Origin: an uncultured Alphaproteobacteria bacterium
GTDB lineage: Bacteria; Pseudomonadota; Alphaproteobacteria; Rs-D84
Direction of reading: 5' to 3'
Assembly: GCA_944389385.1 (NCBI GenBank)
Contig: CALXMC010000001.1
Span: 1-64,000, forward strand
Length of the DNA: 64,000 nt
Part shown: positions 24,204 to 34,431 of the stretch, in pieces
Position numbering within the stretch: position 1 is the stretch's first letter
Layout: each line of letters begins with the position of its first letter
Notes under the pieces: model-generated
Told to the model about the DNA's origin: nothing
Database searches by the model: none
What the model saw: the letters and a program-made list of their open reading frames with translations, nothing else
Program-made: the position numbers and the translations under genes

Positions 24204-25322
24204 CTACATACGCATTGGCATCAAAACGAACAAAGCATCTGTATTTTTGTCGGTGGATTTAATGATGGTCGGGGACAAAGGATCCTGCATTTCCATCTGG
24301 AATTTTTCACCTTCGACCTGACCTGCGACATCCATCAAGAATTTAACATTAAATACAACGGTAAACGAACTGTCGCCATTGTATTCGACATCCAATTCCT
24401 GGGTCGCAGTACCGGCATCCGGACTGGACGCATTAACCACCAATTTATTCATAGAAAACGTTAATTGCACGGATTTAGTTTTATCCACACTGGCAACCGA
24501 TACCAAATCAACCGCGTTCAAGAATTGCTTTCTGTCCAAAATGGCGATTTTATCGTTGCCCTTTGGAATAACAACGCGATAGTTCGGATATTGTGCATCC
24601 ACCAGTTTGCTGGTAAGCGTGGCGGCACCAACCGTGAAACGCGCCTTGGTATCAGACAATTCGACGGTAACATCATCGACGGTGGCATCTTCCAATAATT
24701 TGGACAATTCGCCAATCACGCGACGCGGCAAAATAACGGCCGGCATTTCTGCACTGCCTGCGGGGGCCGGCATAGCACACAATGCCATACGTTGCGCATC
24801 GGTCGCAACCGCAGTCAGCATTTTTTCTTTGCCTTCGTCCGAGATATGGAAATAAATCCCGCCCAGGTGATAACGAACGTCATCAGTCGGAATTGCAAAC
24901 TTTGTTTGATTTATCAGATGTGCCAAATCGCCGGTTGTCATCTGGAATTTAGTGGTTAAATTGCTGCCCGCCATGGCCGGGAAATTTTCCGCCGGCAAAG
25001 TTGGCAAATGGAACACTGCGCGCCCACTGGACACAACCAACTGATCCCCAGATTGTTTGAACGAAATTTCCGCATCATCCGGCAATTTACGAACAATATC
25101 ATACAACATCTGAACCGGCACAGTCGTTTTCCCGCCCAACGTAATATCGGCCGCAACATGTTCAACCAATTCCAAATCAACATTTGTCGCAGATAAAATT
25201 AAATCATCTGTAACTTCTATCTTAACATTCATCAAAATCGGCAAAGTCGCGCGTTTTTCAACAATAGACTGCATGTGTCCCAGCGCACGAATTAACACCT
25301 GACGAAACACTGAAAATTCCAT
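24204..25322 (-). CDS. dnaN: DNA polymerase III beta subunit (sliding clamp)
   Basis: 372 aa, full length. The ring-forming clamp tethers replicative polymerase. The beginning MEFSVFRQVLIRALGHMQSI and later LPAENFPAM and RRVIGELSKLL are family sequences. It is about 13 kb from dnaA instead of next to it, as is usual in alphaproteobacteria. The ribosome binding site is CAGGAG. Confidence 0.95.
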   Translation of the reverse strand: MEFSVFRQVLIRALGHMQSIVEKRATLPILMNVKIEVTDDLILSATNVDLELVEHVAADITLGGKTTVPVQMLYDIVRKLPDDAEISFKQSGDQLVVSSGRAVFHLPTLPAENFPAMAGSNLTTKFQMTTGDLAHLINQTKFAIPTDDVRYHLGGIYFHISDEGKEKMLTAVATDAQRMALCAMPAPAGSAEMPAVILPRRVIGELSKLLEDATVDDVTVELSDTKARFTVGAATLTSKLVDAQYPNYRVVIPKGNDKIAILDRKQFLNAVDLVSVASVDKTKSVQLTFSMNKLVVNASSPDAGTATQELDVEYNGDSSFTVVFNVKFLMDVAGQVEGEKFQMEMQDPLSPTIIKSTDKNTDALFVLMPMRM

Positions 25323-25374
25323 AATACGCTCCTGTTAAATCTTTTTCGTCCTACATTCCGTTATGACGATTTTA

Positions 25375-25400
25375 GCAAAAAAGCCCGATTCGGTGCAAGG
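25375..25400 (-). terminator. Terminator of the AsmA gene
   Basis: AAAGCCC / GGGCTTT stem with an 11-nt loop, followed by a T run on the minus strand. Confidence 0.65.
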
Positions 25401-25412
25401 GCTTTAATGCCA

Positions 25413-27524
25413 TCAGTCACCAGTTTGTGGAATCGGCGTATTATTTAATATTGAATTTACCAAATCCGCCACAGGCACACCCATCCAAGCCACATCACCA
25501 CGCTGTAACGGCGCACCACGTGTCATTGCCGTTTCGCACGGATTGTCATCAGCCAACCAATTTTCCAACAAATCGCCCGCCAATAACCCAACACCTGCCC
25601 CAGCCACCAAACCAATACCGCCGGTAAAAGGCGCCAACAATAATCCCAAACCGGTCGCAGACGCAACCTTGCCCGCGACGGCGGCACCACTGATACGTAC
25701 GGTTGGCTCGGCCAGATTATCTGTGATTTCAATTGAATTAACCACATTGCCCGTCAGTGATAATTTCAACCCGCGCACCGGCACAGTCGTCAATGCCAAA
25801 TGAATCGTTTCGTCACCCAAATCCAAATCACCCGCCAACCGCACATTTATCGCATTGGTTTCCAACGCAACGCCATTACTGGTTTCTATGTGGCCTTCGC
25901 GTAATTTTGTGTTAACAGACACACACGATATATTTATCTGGTTATATTTTTTCTGGGATGAAAACAAATCGGTAATGCTGTGCCGCAAAGTCGTCAAAAA
26001 GTCAGTCCCATATACATTTGATACCAACGCCGAATGCGCATATCCAACACCCGACGAATAAATCTGAACCGGCCCAGTAATCGTTTGCATCCACTCGGAC
26101 ATAGTCGAACCTGTCGCCTCGACATACATATCAAAACTGACCGGCAATTCAGAAATTAAATTATCTATATTTATCTGGTGCAATAAATTCCCAATAACTA
26201 TATTTCGCCCCACGCCCCCCATGCGCACATACATACGGCCGTCTGGTTCAATATTCACATTCGCAGCCGCTTGGACATTTCCATCTGCGATAACAGTTTT
26301 TGCATCCACACGCGCACGTCCATTTTCCAGATCGACACGCACATCCATATCGCGCAGATTCAATTCACGATACACGACAAAATTATCCAACATAAAATGT
26401 ACATCTGCATTAAATTTCAAAAATTCAGCCCCATACAACGGAATATCATGAAACACATTCAATTCTCGGTTTGGGCGAACCCACCCCCCATCATAGGCAC
26501 TTGGGAATAATTCGGTCAAATCAACCCATTCAGATTCGATGGTTGCAGTTAATTTTGGCACCGCCCCCGACCAATCAACAACACCCGAAAATTCAACCGT
26601 GTTTCCACGAACTGTAAACGACGAATTACGTAAAGTTAATTTTTGCCAATCAAACCCGCCCGCAATATTAACACTGATTGTTGGCATGGGTTCCACATTC
26701 AAATTGAAAACATCCCCCAACAAAGTAACATCTGGGATATCACCTTTGATAATAAAATCGATTGGCGCTTTACTTGTACCCTCTAATGCAACATTGGCGA
26801 TTAACGCTTCTCCACCTGTGGCGAACGCGATGCGCATTGGATATACTTTTCGTTCTGCATTATATTGCGAAAACACCAATATGAATGGGAAAACGGAATT
26901 ATCGTTACGAATCCATCCGCTGTATTCGCGCGTATCAGTGTGTGGAATATAACGAATTCGAAATCCGTCCACAGAATAAACATTGTCCAGAATTTGTGCA
27001 TTCAAGTTTTTAATTTCCAAACTGCCCAATCCTGTGGCAACGAACGGAAATTCATCAGGTGTATTATCCGCTTTCTGAACCGCATCATCTGCTTTATTGT
27101 CGCTTTTTATGACAGGCATAACAGAAAAATCACCATCTGTATTTTTTTCTATAAATACATTGGCATCATGAATTGTTATACTTTGAATTGTTGGTCGATC
27201 ACGAAACAAAGACACCAAATCCAGTGTGACATCAACCCGTTCAGCGTTAAAAGCATCCTTGTGATGTGCCCAATCGGCATTCGGCACACGCACACCATTT
27301 AATTCAATTTGCGGTCGCAAAGACAATTTCCATGAAACAACGCCGTCAATTTCTACTGGTAATCCAGTCGCTTCGCGCAATACGGTCAAAACACTGCCGC
27401 GCAAAGATTCCAAATTTATCTGCGACAAAGCGATTAAAACCGCCACCACCAGTCCCATTACAAACAGAACCAGTACCCGCATTATCTTAAAAAAAGTCCC
27501 ACTTTTTTTCTTTTTTTTTACCAT
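25413..27524 (-). CDS. AsmA family protein
   Basis: 703 aa. An N-terminal membrane helix (about 14-34) is preceded by a lysine-rich start (MVKKKKKSG). The long periplasmic part has the AsmA signatures ATGLPVEIDGVVSWKLSLRPQ and PIQ-type repeats, and a C-terminal domain with VKLAGDLDLGDETIHLALTT-like sequence. AsmA proteins form groove-like bridges thought to move lipids between the membranes. The gene starts 10 bp after the pseudouridine synthase gene. A Gly/Ala-rich end (GLGLLLAPFTGGIGLVAGAG) precedes the C-terminus. Confidence 0.88.
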   Translation of the reverse strand: MVKKKKKSGTFFKIMRVLVLFVMGLVVAVLIALSQINLESLRGSVLTVLREATGLPVEIDGVVSWKLSLRPQIELNGVRVPNADWAHHKDAFNAERVDVTLDLVSLFRDRPTIQSITIHDANVFIEKNTDGDFSVMPVIKSDNKADDAVQKADNTPDEFPFVATGLGSLEIKNLNAQILDNVYSVDGFRIRYIPHTDTREYSGWIRNDNSVFPFILVFSQYNAERKVYPMRIAFATGGEALIANVALEGTSKAPIDFIIKGDIPDVTLLGDVFNLNVEPMPTISVNIAGGFDWQKLTLRNSSFTVRGNTVEFSGVVDWSGAVPKLTATIESEWVDLTELFPSAYDGGWVRPNRELNVFHDIPLYGAEFLKFNADVHFMLDNFVVYRELNLRDMDVRVDLENGRARVDAKTVIADGNVQAAANVNIEPDGRMYVRMGGVGRNIVIGNLLHQINIDNLISELPVSFDMYVEATGSTMSEWMQTITGPVQIYSSGVGYAHSALVSNVYGTDFLTTLRHSITDLFSSQKKYNQINISCVSVNTKLREGHIETSNGVALETNAINVRLAGDLDLGDETIHLALTTVPVRGLKLSLTGNVVNSIEITDNLAEPTVRISGAAVAGKVASATGLGLLLAPFTGGIGLVAGAGVGLLAGDLLENWLADDNPCETAMTRGAPLQRGDVAWMGVPVADLVNSILNNTPIPQTGD

Positions 27525-27533
27525 TTTGCTCTA

Positions 27534-28499
27534 TCAACCTTGTGGCAACCCAAATTCCAAAAATTTCAACACAGGCTGCATAAAATCCGGTATATCGGCG
27601 CAAAGCGTCATCATTTTTCCACTGCTGGGGTGACGAAATGTTAACTTATACGCCAACAAAAACAAGTTATTTGTCACAACCAAAGACTGTAATGCGCCGT
27701 CCATTTTTTTATCACGCCCATATAAGTCATCGCCAACAATTGGCGCATTCAAACTTAACGCACTGTGCACACGCAATTGGTGGGTACGCCCTGTTTTCGG
27801 CGAAAACAAAACCCAAGACAAATGTCCTGCACGCGACAACACGCGAAATTCTGTGATTGCACGTTGTGGACGCTGACCTGTACCATTGTTTAACCGTTCT
27901 GGGCTGTCAGATATTTGACCTTTTACCATATAATTGTCAATAACACCAAAATCATCCCGCACATTGCCGTTTAACAACGCCAAATATTCTTTATGCGCAG
28001 TTTTATTTTGAAATTCATCCGCCAATACTTGTGCGGCACGCTGATTTTTTGCGACAACCAAGACCCCGCTGGTTTCCCGATCCAAACGATGAACCAATGA
28101 AATTTTATCGTATGGGAACAAAGCCGCCGCCATTTTATCAACAGATTTTCGAATACCTGTTCCACCCTGCACCGCCAACCCCGCAGGTTTATTAAACACA
28201 ACAACATCGTCGTCATCATGAATGATACATTTGCGCAAAATTTCTAAATCAGACAATGAAAAATTTGCACCACTTTCAGTCCGTTTTGCGGGCAACACAG
28301 CATAACTGGCCACGGTTGGTGGAATGCGCACAACATCGCCTGCGCGCAAAATTTCTTGTCCACGTGCACGCGACGAATTCACACGAATTTGCCCACCACG
28401 ACATAACTTGTAAAATTCACGTTGTGGCATGGCCGGAAAGCGCCGCATAAACCACCGCAGCAATCGTGTTCCTTCTTCACTTTTTGGAATTTCAACCAT
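27534..28499 (-). CDS. RluC/RluD-type 23S rRNA pseudouridine synthase
   Basis: 321 aa. An N-terminal S4 domain (EGTRLLRWFMRRF to VRIPPTV) precedes the catalytic domain with LVHRLDRETSGVLVVAKN, whose Asp is the catalytic residue. It converts uridines in 23S rRNA to pseudouridine; whether RluC or RluD is not clear. The ATG at 28499 is preferred; an in-frame GTG at 28532 overlaps the pilin stop and has no Shine-Dalgarno. It follows the pilin gene closely. Confidence 0.88.
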   Translation of the reverse strand: MVEIPKSEEGTRLLRWFMRRFPAMPQREFYKLCRGGQIRVNSSRARGQEILRAGDVVRIPPTVASYAVLPAKRTESGANFSLSDLEILRKCIIHDDDDVVVFNKPAGLAVQGGTGIRKSVDKMAAALFPYDKISLVHRLDRETSGVLVVAKNQRAAQVLADEFQNKTAHKEYLALLNGNVRDDFGVIDNYMVKGQISDSPERLNNGTGQRPQRAITEFRVLSRAGHLSWVLFSPKTGRTHQLRVHSALSLNAPIVGDDLYGRDKKMDGALQSLVVTNNLFLLAYKLTFRHPSSGKMMTLCADIPDFMQPVLKFLEFGLPQG

Positions 28500-28524
28500 T
28501 TGCGCCACAACAACACCCCGCGAT

Positions 28525-28989
28525 TTATTCACCGTATGTTATCTGGACGGTATTTTCGCCGTTTTCATTATCGCACTCGCCACTGGCGCCGCTTTGCGTA
28601 CGTCCAGACATTTCGTACCCCACAGAACCAGACCAAACCTTGGTTACCAAAGATTCGCAATCAGACTGCGTCAACCCATTCACAGAAATCACAAACTGGC
28701 GTGGATTCGACGGGTTTGCAAATATTTCATACGTACCGCCGTATGGATTTTGATTCGACATACCAATCGCGCTGAAAATATTTGCACTGTTGATATTTGA
28801 AAAATCATCATATCCCGCAAATATCTGGCGCACTTGGGCAACCATTTGCAGAACTTCATCATTAACTTCATTTCGTTTTTGTAAATTCATAGCACTGGAA
28901 ATGGCAACGACCGCCCCCACTGTAATAACACCCATAATGGCCAACACGCCCATCATTTCAATCATAGAACGCCCAGATTCGTATCTCAT
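28525..28989 (-). CDS. Type IV prepilin-like protein (154 aa)
   Basis: The N-terminal segment ESGRSMIEMMGVLAIMGVITVG is a class III signal: cleavage after Gly6, then a long hydrophobic helix with Glu at mature position 5. It is typical of pilins and pseudopilins that are processed by prepilin peptidase. The mature part has two cysteines near the end (CESLVTK and GECDNENGEN), which may form a disulfide. The gene is alone; the secretin and TcpQ-like genes of a type IVb pilus are at 45-48 kb. Confidence 0.8.
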   Translation of the reverse strand: MRYESGRSMIEMMGVLAIMGVITVGAVVAISSAMNLQKRNEVNDEVLQMVAQVRQIFAGYDDFSNINSANIFSAIGMSNQNPYGGTYEIFANPSNPRQFVISVNGLTQSDCESLVTKVWSGSVGYEMSGRTQSGASGECDNENGENTVQITYGE

Positions 28990-29004
28990 TTTTTCAACCT
29001 TTGT

Positions 29005-29033
29005 TTGATATTTATTTTTTTATATTCTATCAT
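29005..29033 (+). promoter_or_regulatory. Promoter of uvrC, likely leaderless
   Basis: TTGATA (29005-29010), 17 bp, TATCAT (29028-29033). A start 7-8 bp downstream coincides with the ATG at 29041. No Shine-Dalgarno is present. Confidence 0.5.
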
Positions 29034-29040
29034 AAATAAC

Positions 29041-30465
29041 ATGAATATTCAATTTTCTGATTTAATTGAAAACAGTCCTAATGCACCCGGCGTCTATAAA
29101 ATGTATGACGCAGATGGTACATTGCTGTACGTTGGCAAAGCCAAAAATTTATCAAACCGATTAAAACAATATGTGGACATATCCAAACTGGAATTACACA
29201 AACAAGTCATGCGCACACTGGTCGCGCGGGTTGATTGGGAAATAACCCCGACTGAATCAGACGCGCTGATTTTGGAACAAAAACTGATAAAAACATTAAA
29301 ACCCAAATATAACATAATGCTGACCGATGGGAAAATGTATCCAATGATTGCATTAACCCAATCAGAATATCCACGTCTGTTAAAATTCCGTGGCAAAATA
29401 TCCCAACGTCGCGATGTTTACGGTCCGTATCCATCGGTTACCGCACTAAACGAAACAATAAAAACGATTCAAAAAGTATGCCGTCTGCGAACATGCACAG
29501 ATACATTCATGCGCAACCGGACGCGCCCATGTTTACTGTACCAAATTGGCCGATGCAGCGCGCCATGCACAATTCCACAAACAGACTATGCCGAAAACGT
29601 CGCATTGGCTCGTCGAATTCTTACTGGCGACAGCCAACCCATAATCGCAGATTTGACCAAACAAATGCAAAAATTTTCAGATTCTATGGATTATGAATCT
29701 GCCGCGGCGACGCGCGATAAAATCGCCGCGTTAACCCAAACATCAAATCGCGGTATACGGCGGAATCGTGCATACAGCGCGAATTTTGATTGGACGGAAT
29801 CTGTCAATGATTTGGAAAAATGGTTGGGCATAAAAATTGAATGCGCTGGCGTGTTTGATAACTCGCACTTGTTTGGGCGCAATCCCGTTGGCGCAATGAT
29901 AACGTTTGGCCACAATGGATTTATTAAATCGGGTTACAGACATTTCAAATTACGCGACTCACACGCAGCCGGCAACGATATCGCGATGATGGCGGAATTT
30001 GTATCCCGCGCAACAGCACGCGGTCCAAAACTGGATTTGATTATTGTCGATGGTGGTCCCGCCCAGTGGAATATTGCACATAAAACCGCACCAAACATCC
30101 CAATTCTTGGCGTTACCAAGGGCGAAGTACGCAATGGTGACGAACACTTTATCATGCCGAACGGCGAAATTTGTCGCGATATTCCAAAAGATTCACGATT
30201 GTTCTTATTACTGCGTGCGGTACGTGATGAAGCACACCGTTTTGTAATCACATTCCATCGCACAGTCCGCGCAAAACAAATGACATCGTCTGTATTGGAT
30301 GAAATAGAAGGCATCGGCCCAACACGCAAACGCGCACTGTTAAACCACTTTGGTTCTGTACGTGCAATAACAGATGCGTCGTTGGACGCATTAAAACGCG
30401 TCCCCGGTTTGGGCAAATCCGCGGCTGAAAAAATCTATGCCCATTTTCATTCAGAAGTGATATAA
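29041..30465 (+). CDS. uvrC: Excinuclease ABC subunit C, shortened
   Basis: 474 aa; most UvrC proteins are about 600. The GIY-YIG domain (GVYKMYDADGTLLYVGKAKN), the Cys cluster region (CLLYQIGRCSAPC), the UVR motif (MQKFSDSMDYESAAATRDKI), the RNase H-like nuclease (FDNSHLFG, IVDGGPAQ, HRFVITFHR) and the C-terminal helix-hairpin-helix pair are all present. What is missing is about 100-120 residues between UVR and the nuclease domain. Function in nucleotide excision repair is likely; UvrA and UvrB are not in the window. Confidence 0.92.
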   Translation: MNIQFSDLIENSPNAPGVYKMYDADGTLLYVGKAKNLSNRLKQYVDISKLELHKQVMRTLVARVDWEITPTESDALILEQKLIKTLKPKYNIMLTDGKMYPMIALTQSEYPRLLKFRGKISQRRDVYGPYPSVTALNETIKTIQKVCRLRTCTDTFMRNRTRPCLLYQIGRCSAPCTIPQTDYAENVALARRILTGDSQPIIADLTKQMQKFSDSMDYESAAATRDKIAALTQTSNRGIRRNRAYSANFDWTESVNDLEKWLGIKIECAGVFDNSHLFGRNPVGAMITFGHNGFIKSGYRHFKLRDSHAAGNDIAMMAEFVSRATARGPKLDLIIVDGGPAQWNIAHKTAPNIPILGVTKGEVRNGDEHFIMPNGEICRDIPKDSRLFLLLRAVRDEAHRFVITFHRTVRAKQMTSSVLDEIEGIGPTRKRALLNHFGSVRAITDASLDALKRVPGLGKSAAEKIYAHFHSEVI

Positions 30466-30492
30466 TGCGACGTATACAGAAAGGAGTTTAAT

Positions 30493-31089
30493 ATGAAATT
30501 TTTTGTAAATTTTTTATCAGCGTTCCGCATCGCGTCATCATTCGCGATTATTTTCACCATGATGTTTGGAATGTATTGGACAACATTTGTTTTATTTTTA
30601 CTGGCGGCCATATCAGATTGGTTTGATGGATTTTTGGCGCGCAAATATAACGTATGCACAAAACTGGGCGGCGTGATGGATCACATTGGCGACAAATTAT
30701 TGGTTGTGAATACATTTATATTATTGGCCGCAATGATGCCTGTTTGGTTTATCGTTGTACCAATTATCATAATGATTGCGCGTGAATTGTACATCAGCGG
30801 CCTGCGCGAATTTCTTGGCACACAAAAGGTGGAAATGCCTGTTCCCAAAGCGCGTTTTTCCATGGGAAAAATTAAAACAACATTACAAATGATTGCAATT
30901 GTTGTATTTTTGTTATTGTTCGCAATCGCGGCCACGATTCCCCAAACCGACAGCCGCACAATGGTATGGTTAATCAACGCACTGCCGTACGTTGGCATAC
31001 TGTGTACATGGTTGGCATTGGTTGCGTCTGTATGGTCGGCAACACAATATACATTTACATTTGCCGAAAAATTAAAACAAATAAAATAA
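30493..31089 (+). CDS. pgsA: Phosphatidylglycerophosphate synthase
   Basis: 198 aa, inner membrane. It joins glycerol 3-phosphate to CDP-diacylglycerol. The CDP-alcohol phosphotransferase motif DWFDGFLARKYNVCTKLGG...D...D is complete, and four to five membrane helices are visible. AAAGGAG precedes the ATG. It lies 27 bp after uvrC, the same order as in many proteobacteria. Confidence 0.93.
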   Translation: MKFFVNFLSAFRIASSFAIIFTMMFGMYWTTFVLFLLAAISDWFDGFLARKYNVCTKLGGVMDHIGDKLLVVNTFILLAAMMPVWFIVVPIIIMIARELYISGLREFLGTQKVEMPVPKARFSMGKIKTTLQMIAIVVFLLLFAIAATIPQTDSRTMVWLINALPYVGILCTWLALVASVWSATQYTFTFAEKLKQIK

Positions 31090-31090
31090 C

Positions 31091-31122
31091 AAAAAATCCC
31101 GTCAACCTGGCGGGATTTTTAT
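31091..31122 (+). terminator. Terminator of pgsA
   Basis: ATCCCG / CGGGAT hairpin with flanking A and T runs. Confidence 0.8.
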
Positions 31123-31127
31123 TGTAT

Positions 31128-31176
31128 AAAAAAAACGCGCTATGTACATAAAACCATGCACACAGCGCGATTTTTA
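31128..31176 (-). terminator. Terminator of dnaJ
   Basis: CGCGCT / AGCGCG stem, with ATGT / ACAC-type inner pairing, A/T-rich flanks. It lies just behind the dnaJ stop. Confidence 0.6.
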
Positions 31177-31183
31177 ATTTGTA

Positions 31184-32314
31184 TTAAAACCAACTTTTTT
31201 TCGCGCTTTTTGTACTGGCAAATTCAGTCAAAATTTTCTTTTGCTTTTCGGTTAATTTTGTCGGCACAGGCATATTTATTTCAATATACAAATCACCAAA
31301 AGTGCCTGCACGACGTCCCGGCATACCATGCCCACGCACACGTAACTTTTCACCAATTTGTGTACCGGCCGGAACTTTGACAGACAGTTTTTTATCGTCG
31401 ATGGTATCGACTTCAATCTCGCCCCCCAGTGCCAATGTTGTAAACGGTATATCAACACGCGTTATCAAATCCGCGCCATTGCGTACGAAACGCTTGTCCG
31501 GACGAATATGTACATCCAGATAAAAATCCCCAGCCGCCGCACCATTTTGTCCGGCCTCGCCCTGGCCTGCCAAACGCAGCCGCGCGCCATCTTCGACACC
31601 CGCAGGTATTTTCACATCCAACGTACGTGTTTTACGTAACACACCCGCGCCATCACACTGGCTGCATTTTTTATCGATCTTGTGCCCCAAACCATTACAG
31701 TCAGGACAAGGTGTCTCCATTGCAAAAAATCCACGCGCCGTACGAACATATCCCGTCCCCCCACATCGCGAACAAACGGGTGCCTCTTTCCCATCGGCGG
31801 TACCGAAACCGTGGCACTTATCACATTCAACATTTGTTGTAAATTTAACGGTATGCGTTGTTCCAAAATAAGCATCCCGCAGATCAATTACAACCTCGTC
31901 CAATAAATCGCGCCCCCGACGTTGGGAATCACGACGCGACGCGCCGCCACCCATATCGAAACCGAACCCGCGCATAGCCTCGCGTAATATATCATCCATC
32001 CCGGCACCGCCACCCATATTAAAGTGGAACGCACCGTTACCAAACGGATTGCCGCCTGCGCCAAACGGATTTGCGCCCGACGCGTTACCCCCCGCGAACG
32101 CAGCATCACCAAAGCGATCATAAGCCGCGCGTTTTTGCGGATCTTTCAAAACATCAAAGGCATTATTAACTTCTTTGAATTTTTCTTCGGCATCTTTATC
32201 ACCCGGATTTCTGTCGGGATGATATTTCATAACCAGTTTATGATACGCCTTTTTAATTTCGTCATCGTTTGCATTACGCGCGACGCCCAAAACTTCATAC
32301 GGATTTTTATTCAT
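31184..32314 (-). CDS. dnaJ: Chaperone protein DnaJ
   Basis: 376 aa, co-chaperone of DnaK. J domain with the HPD motif ([10 protein letters not shown]), a Gly/Phe-rich linker, four zinc-binding repeats ([32 protein letters not shown]) and the C-terminal substrate-binding domain are all present. dnaK and grpE are not adjacent in the window. It is divergent from parE. Confidence 0.96.
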   Translation of the reverse strand: MNKNPYEVLGVARNANDDEIKKAYHKLVMKYHPDRNPGDKDAEEKFKEVNNAFDVLKDPQKRAAYDRFGDAAFAGGNASGANPFGAGGNPFGNGAFHFNMGGGAGMDDILREAMRGFGFDMGGGASRRDSQRRGRDLLDEVVIDLRDAYFGTTHTVKFTTNVECDKCHGFGTADGKEAPVCSRCGGTGYVRTARGFFAMETPCPDCNGLGHKIDKKCSQCDGAGVLRKTRTLDVKIPAGVEDGARLRLAGQGEAGQNGAAAGDFYLDVHIRPDKRFVRNGADLITRVDIPFTTLALGGEIEVDTIDDKKLSVKVPAGTQIGEKLRVRGHGMPGRRAGTFGDLYIEINMPVPTKLTEKQKKILTEFASTKSAKKSWF

Positions 32315-32391
32315 TTTTCATATTCCCAAAAATTATCTTGTCCAAAAGTATATAGTTATAACATAAAAAAAATCAAGATGATTGAAAGCAC

Positions 32392-32420
32392 TTGCAAGAA
32401 AAAGCAAAATGTACTAATAA
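32392..32420 (+). promoter_or_regulatory. Promoter of parE, likely leaderless
   Basis: TTGCAA (32392-32397), 17 bp, TAATAA (32415-32420), followed after 9 bp by the parE ATG. There is no Shine-Dalgarno in ATAATACGCT. Confidence 0.45.
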
Positions 32421-32429
32421 TAATACGCT

Positions 32430-34409
32430 ATGAATGAACAGAACACACACACATACGACGCATCTGACATCCAGGTACTTGAAGGCCTGGAACCGGTTCG
32501 CCTGCGGCCTGGGATGTACATTGGCGGCACAGATGAAAAGGCCTGGCATCATTTACCGGTCGAGATTTTAGACAACTCGATTGACGAGGCTGTTGCCGGA
32601 TTCGCAAAAAAAATCACAGTAAATTTAATCGACGCCAAAACAATCGAGATTACGGACGACGGCCGCGGAATTCCCGTTGATGAACATCCAAAATTCCCCG
32701 GCAAATCGGCATTGGAAGTGATTTTAACCACGCTGCATTCAGGCGGAAAATTTAATAACAACGTGTATAAAACCAGTGGCGGTCTGCACGGCGTCGGCAG
32801 TTCTGTTGTAAATGCGCTGTCGTCTGAAATGATTGTAACAATTTCGCGCGATGGATACGAATGGCGTCAAACATTTTCACGCGGCAAACCAACCAGTTCA
32901 ATGACCCGCGGGAACGCCACAAAAAACCACGGCACAAAAATCAGATTCACACTTGATGACGAAATATTCGGTGCAAACGCGGTTTTCAAACCCGTCAAGA
33001 TTTATCGTATGGCGCGCGCAAAATCATTCTTGTCGCGCGGCGTGCGTGTTAATTGGATTTGCAACCCGGAATTATTAACCGAAGACATGAATATCCCCGC
33101 CCAAACGGAATTTTATTATCCCAACGGCGTGGCAGATTTCTTGGACGAAAAAACACGCGATAAACCGCGCATTTTGCCAAAGATTTTCAGTGGCACCGTT
33201 GATTTTCCTGATGATTCGGGTCGCGTGGAATGGGCATTAACTTTTTTAACGGATGAAAACGGCGCGGCATCTGACGATGGTTTTTTCGCATCATATTGCA
33301 ACACAATTGCAACAATTGACGGCGGCACACATGAATCAGGATTCAAATCTGCCATCACCCGCGGTATAAAATCATACGGGGACAAGGTTAATAATAAATC
33401 CGCCGCATCGATTATCAGCGACGACGTATTCGATTCGGTTGCGGCGATTGTATCTGTATTTTATAAAACCCCACAATTTTTGGGTCAAACCAAGGAAAAA
33501 CTGTCGAACCCGGAAATCGCACGCTTTACCGAAAACGCACTGCGTGACCCGTGGGAGATTTTTTTGGCATCCGATCCCAAAACCGCAAACGCAGTACTGG
33601 ATTTTGTGGTAAATTTGGCGAACGCCCGTATTAAAACGAAACAAGTCAAAGAAATCGCCCGCAAAACGCCGACCAAACGTATTCGTATGCCGGCCAAATT
33701 AGCTGATTGTTCGAAACACGGCGTGGATGGGACTGAATTATTTATAGTCGAAGGTGAATCCGCCGGTGGCACCGCGAAACAGGCACGTGACCGCGCGACC
33801 CAGGCAATCATGCCTCTGCGGGGCAAGGTATTAAACGTTATATCCAATTCTGACGAACGATTCAGCGCAAACAAAGAATTGAACGAGTTAATTGACATCA
33901 TCGGCGCGGGCACCGCCAAGGATTGGGACGAGAGTAAACTGCGATACGAAAAAATCATCGTCATGACCGATGCCGACGTTGATGGCAGCCACATTGCATC
34001 GCTGTTAATGGCATTTTTTTACCAGGTTATGCCCCAGTTGATTTATGGTGGCCACCTGTATTTATCGTGTCCCCCGCTGTATAAATTAACATGCGGAACC
34101 GAATCGATATATGTTGATACAGACGAAGAATTGGAAAATCTGAAAAACACGAAATATAAAAATAAAAAAATCGAAATTTCGCGGTTCAAGGGCTTGGGCG
34201 AAATGATGCCGAACCAGTTAAAGGAAACAACCATGTCGCCCAAAACGCGCCGCTTGATACGCGTTGATTTACCCCCACGCACGGACGATGGCGCCGAAGA
34301 TACGGAAAAAACGCGTACAATTGTATCGGAACTGATGGGTAAAAAACCGGAATTTCGATTCAAATTTATTACTGAACACGCACAATTCGTCAAAGATTTA
34401 TTCGTATAA
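32430..34409 (+). CDS. parE: DNA topoisomerase IV subunit B
   Basis: 659 aa. The ATPase domain (ILDNSIDEAVAG, DDGRGIPVD, GGLHGVGSSVVNALS), the TOPRIM domain (VEGESAGGTAKQARDR, MTDADVDGSHI) and the C-terminal FKGLGEMMPNQL are in order. The beginning YDASDIQVLEGLEPVR with GTDEKAWHH is the ParE type seen in alphaproteobacteria, not GyrB. parC is not in the window. It decatenates chromosomes. No ribosome binding site is visible. Confidence 0.93.
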   Translation: MNEQNTHTYDASDIQVLEGLEPVRLRPGMYIGGTDEKAWHHLPVEILDNSIDEAVAGFAKKITVNLIDAKTIEITDDGRGIPVDEHPKFPGKSALEVILTTLHSGGKFNNNVYKTSGGLHGVGSSVVNALSSEMIVTISRDGYEWRQTFSRGKPTSSMTRGNATKNHGTKIRFTLDDEIFGANAVFKPVKIYRMARAKSFLSRGVRVNWICNPELLTEDMNIPAQTEFYYPNGVADFLDEKTRDKPRILPKIFSGTVDFPDDSGRVEWALTFLTDENGAASDDGFFASYCNTIATIDGGTHESGFKSAITRGIKSYGDKVNNKSAASIISDDVFDSVAAIVSVFYKTPQFLGQTKEKLSNPEIARFTENALRDPWEIFLASDPKTANAVLDFVVNLANARIKTKQVKEIARKTPTKRIRMPAKLADCSKHGVDGTELFIVEGESAGGTAKQARDRATQAIMPLRGKVLNVISNSDERFSANKELNELIDIIGAGTAKDWDESKLRYEKIIVMTDADVDGSHIASLLMAFFYQVMPQLIYGGHLYLSCPPLYKLTCGTESIYVDTDEELENLKNTKYKNKKIEISRFKGLGEMMPNQLKETTMSPKTRRLIRVDLPPRTDDGAEDTEKTRTIVSELMGKKPEFRFKFITEHAQFVKDLFV

Positions 34410-34431
34410 ACAAAATAACGTATTAAAAAAC

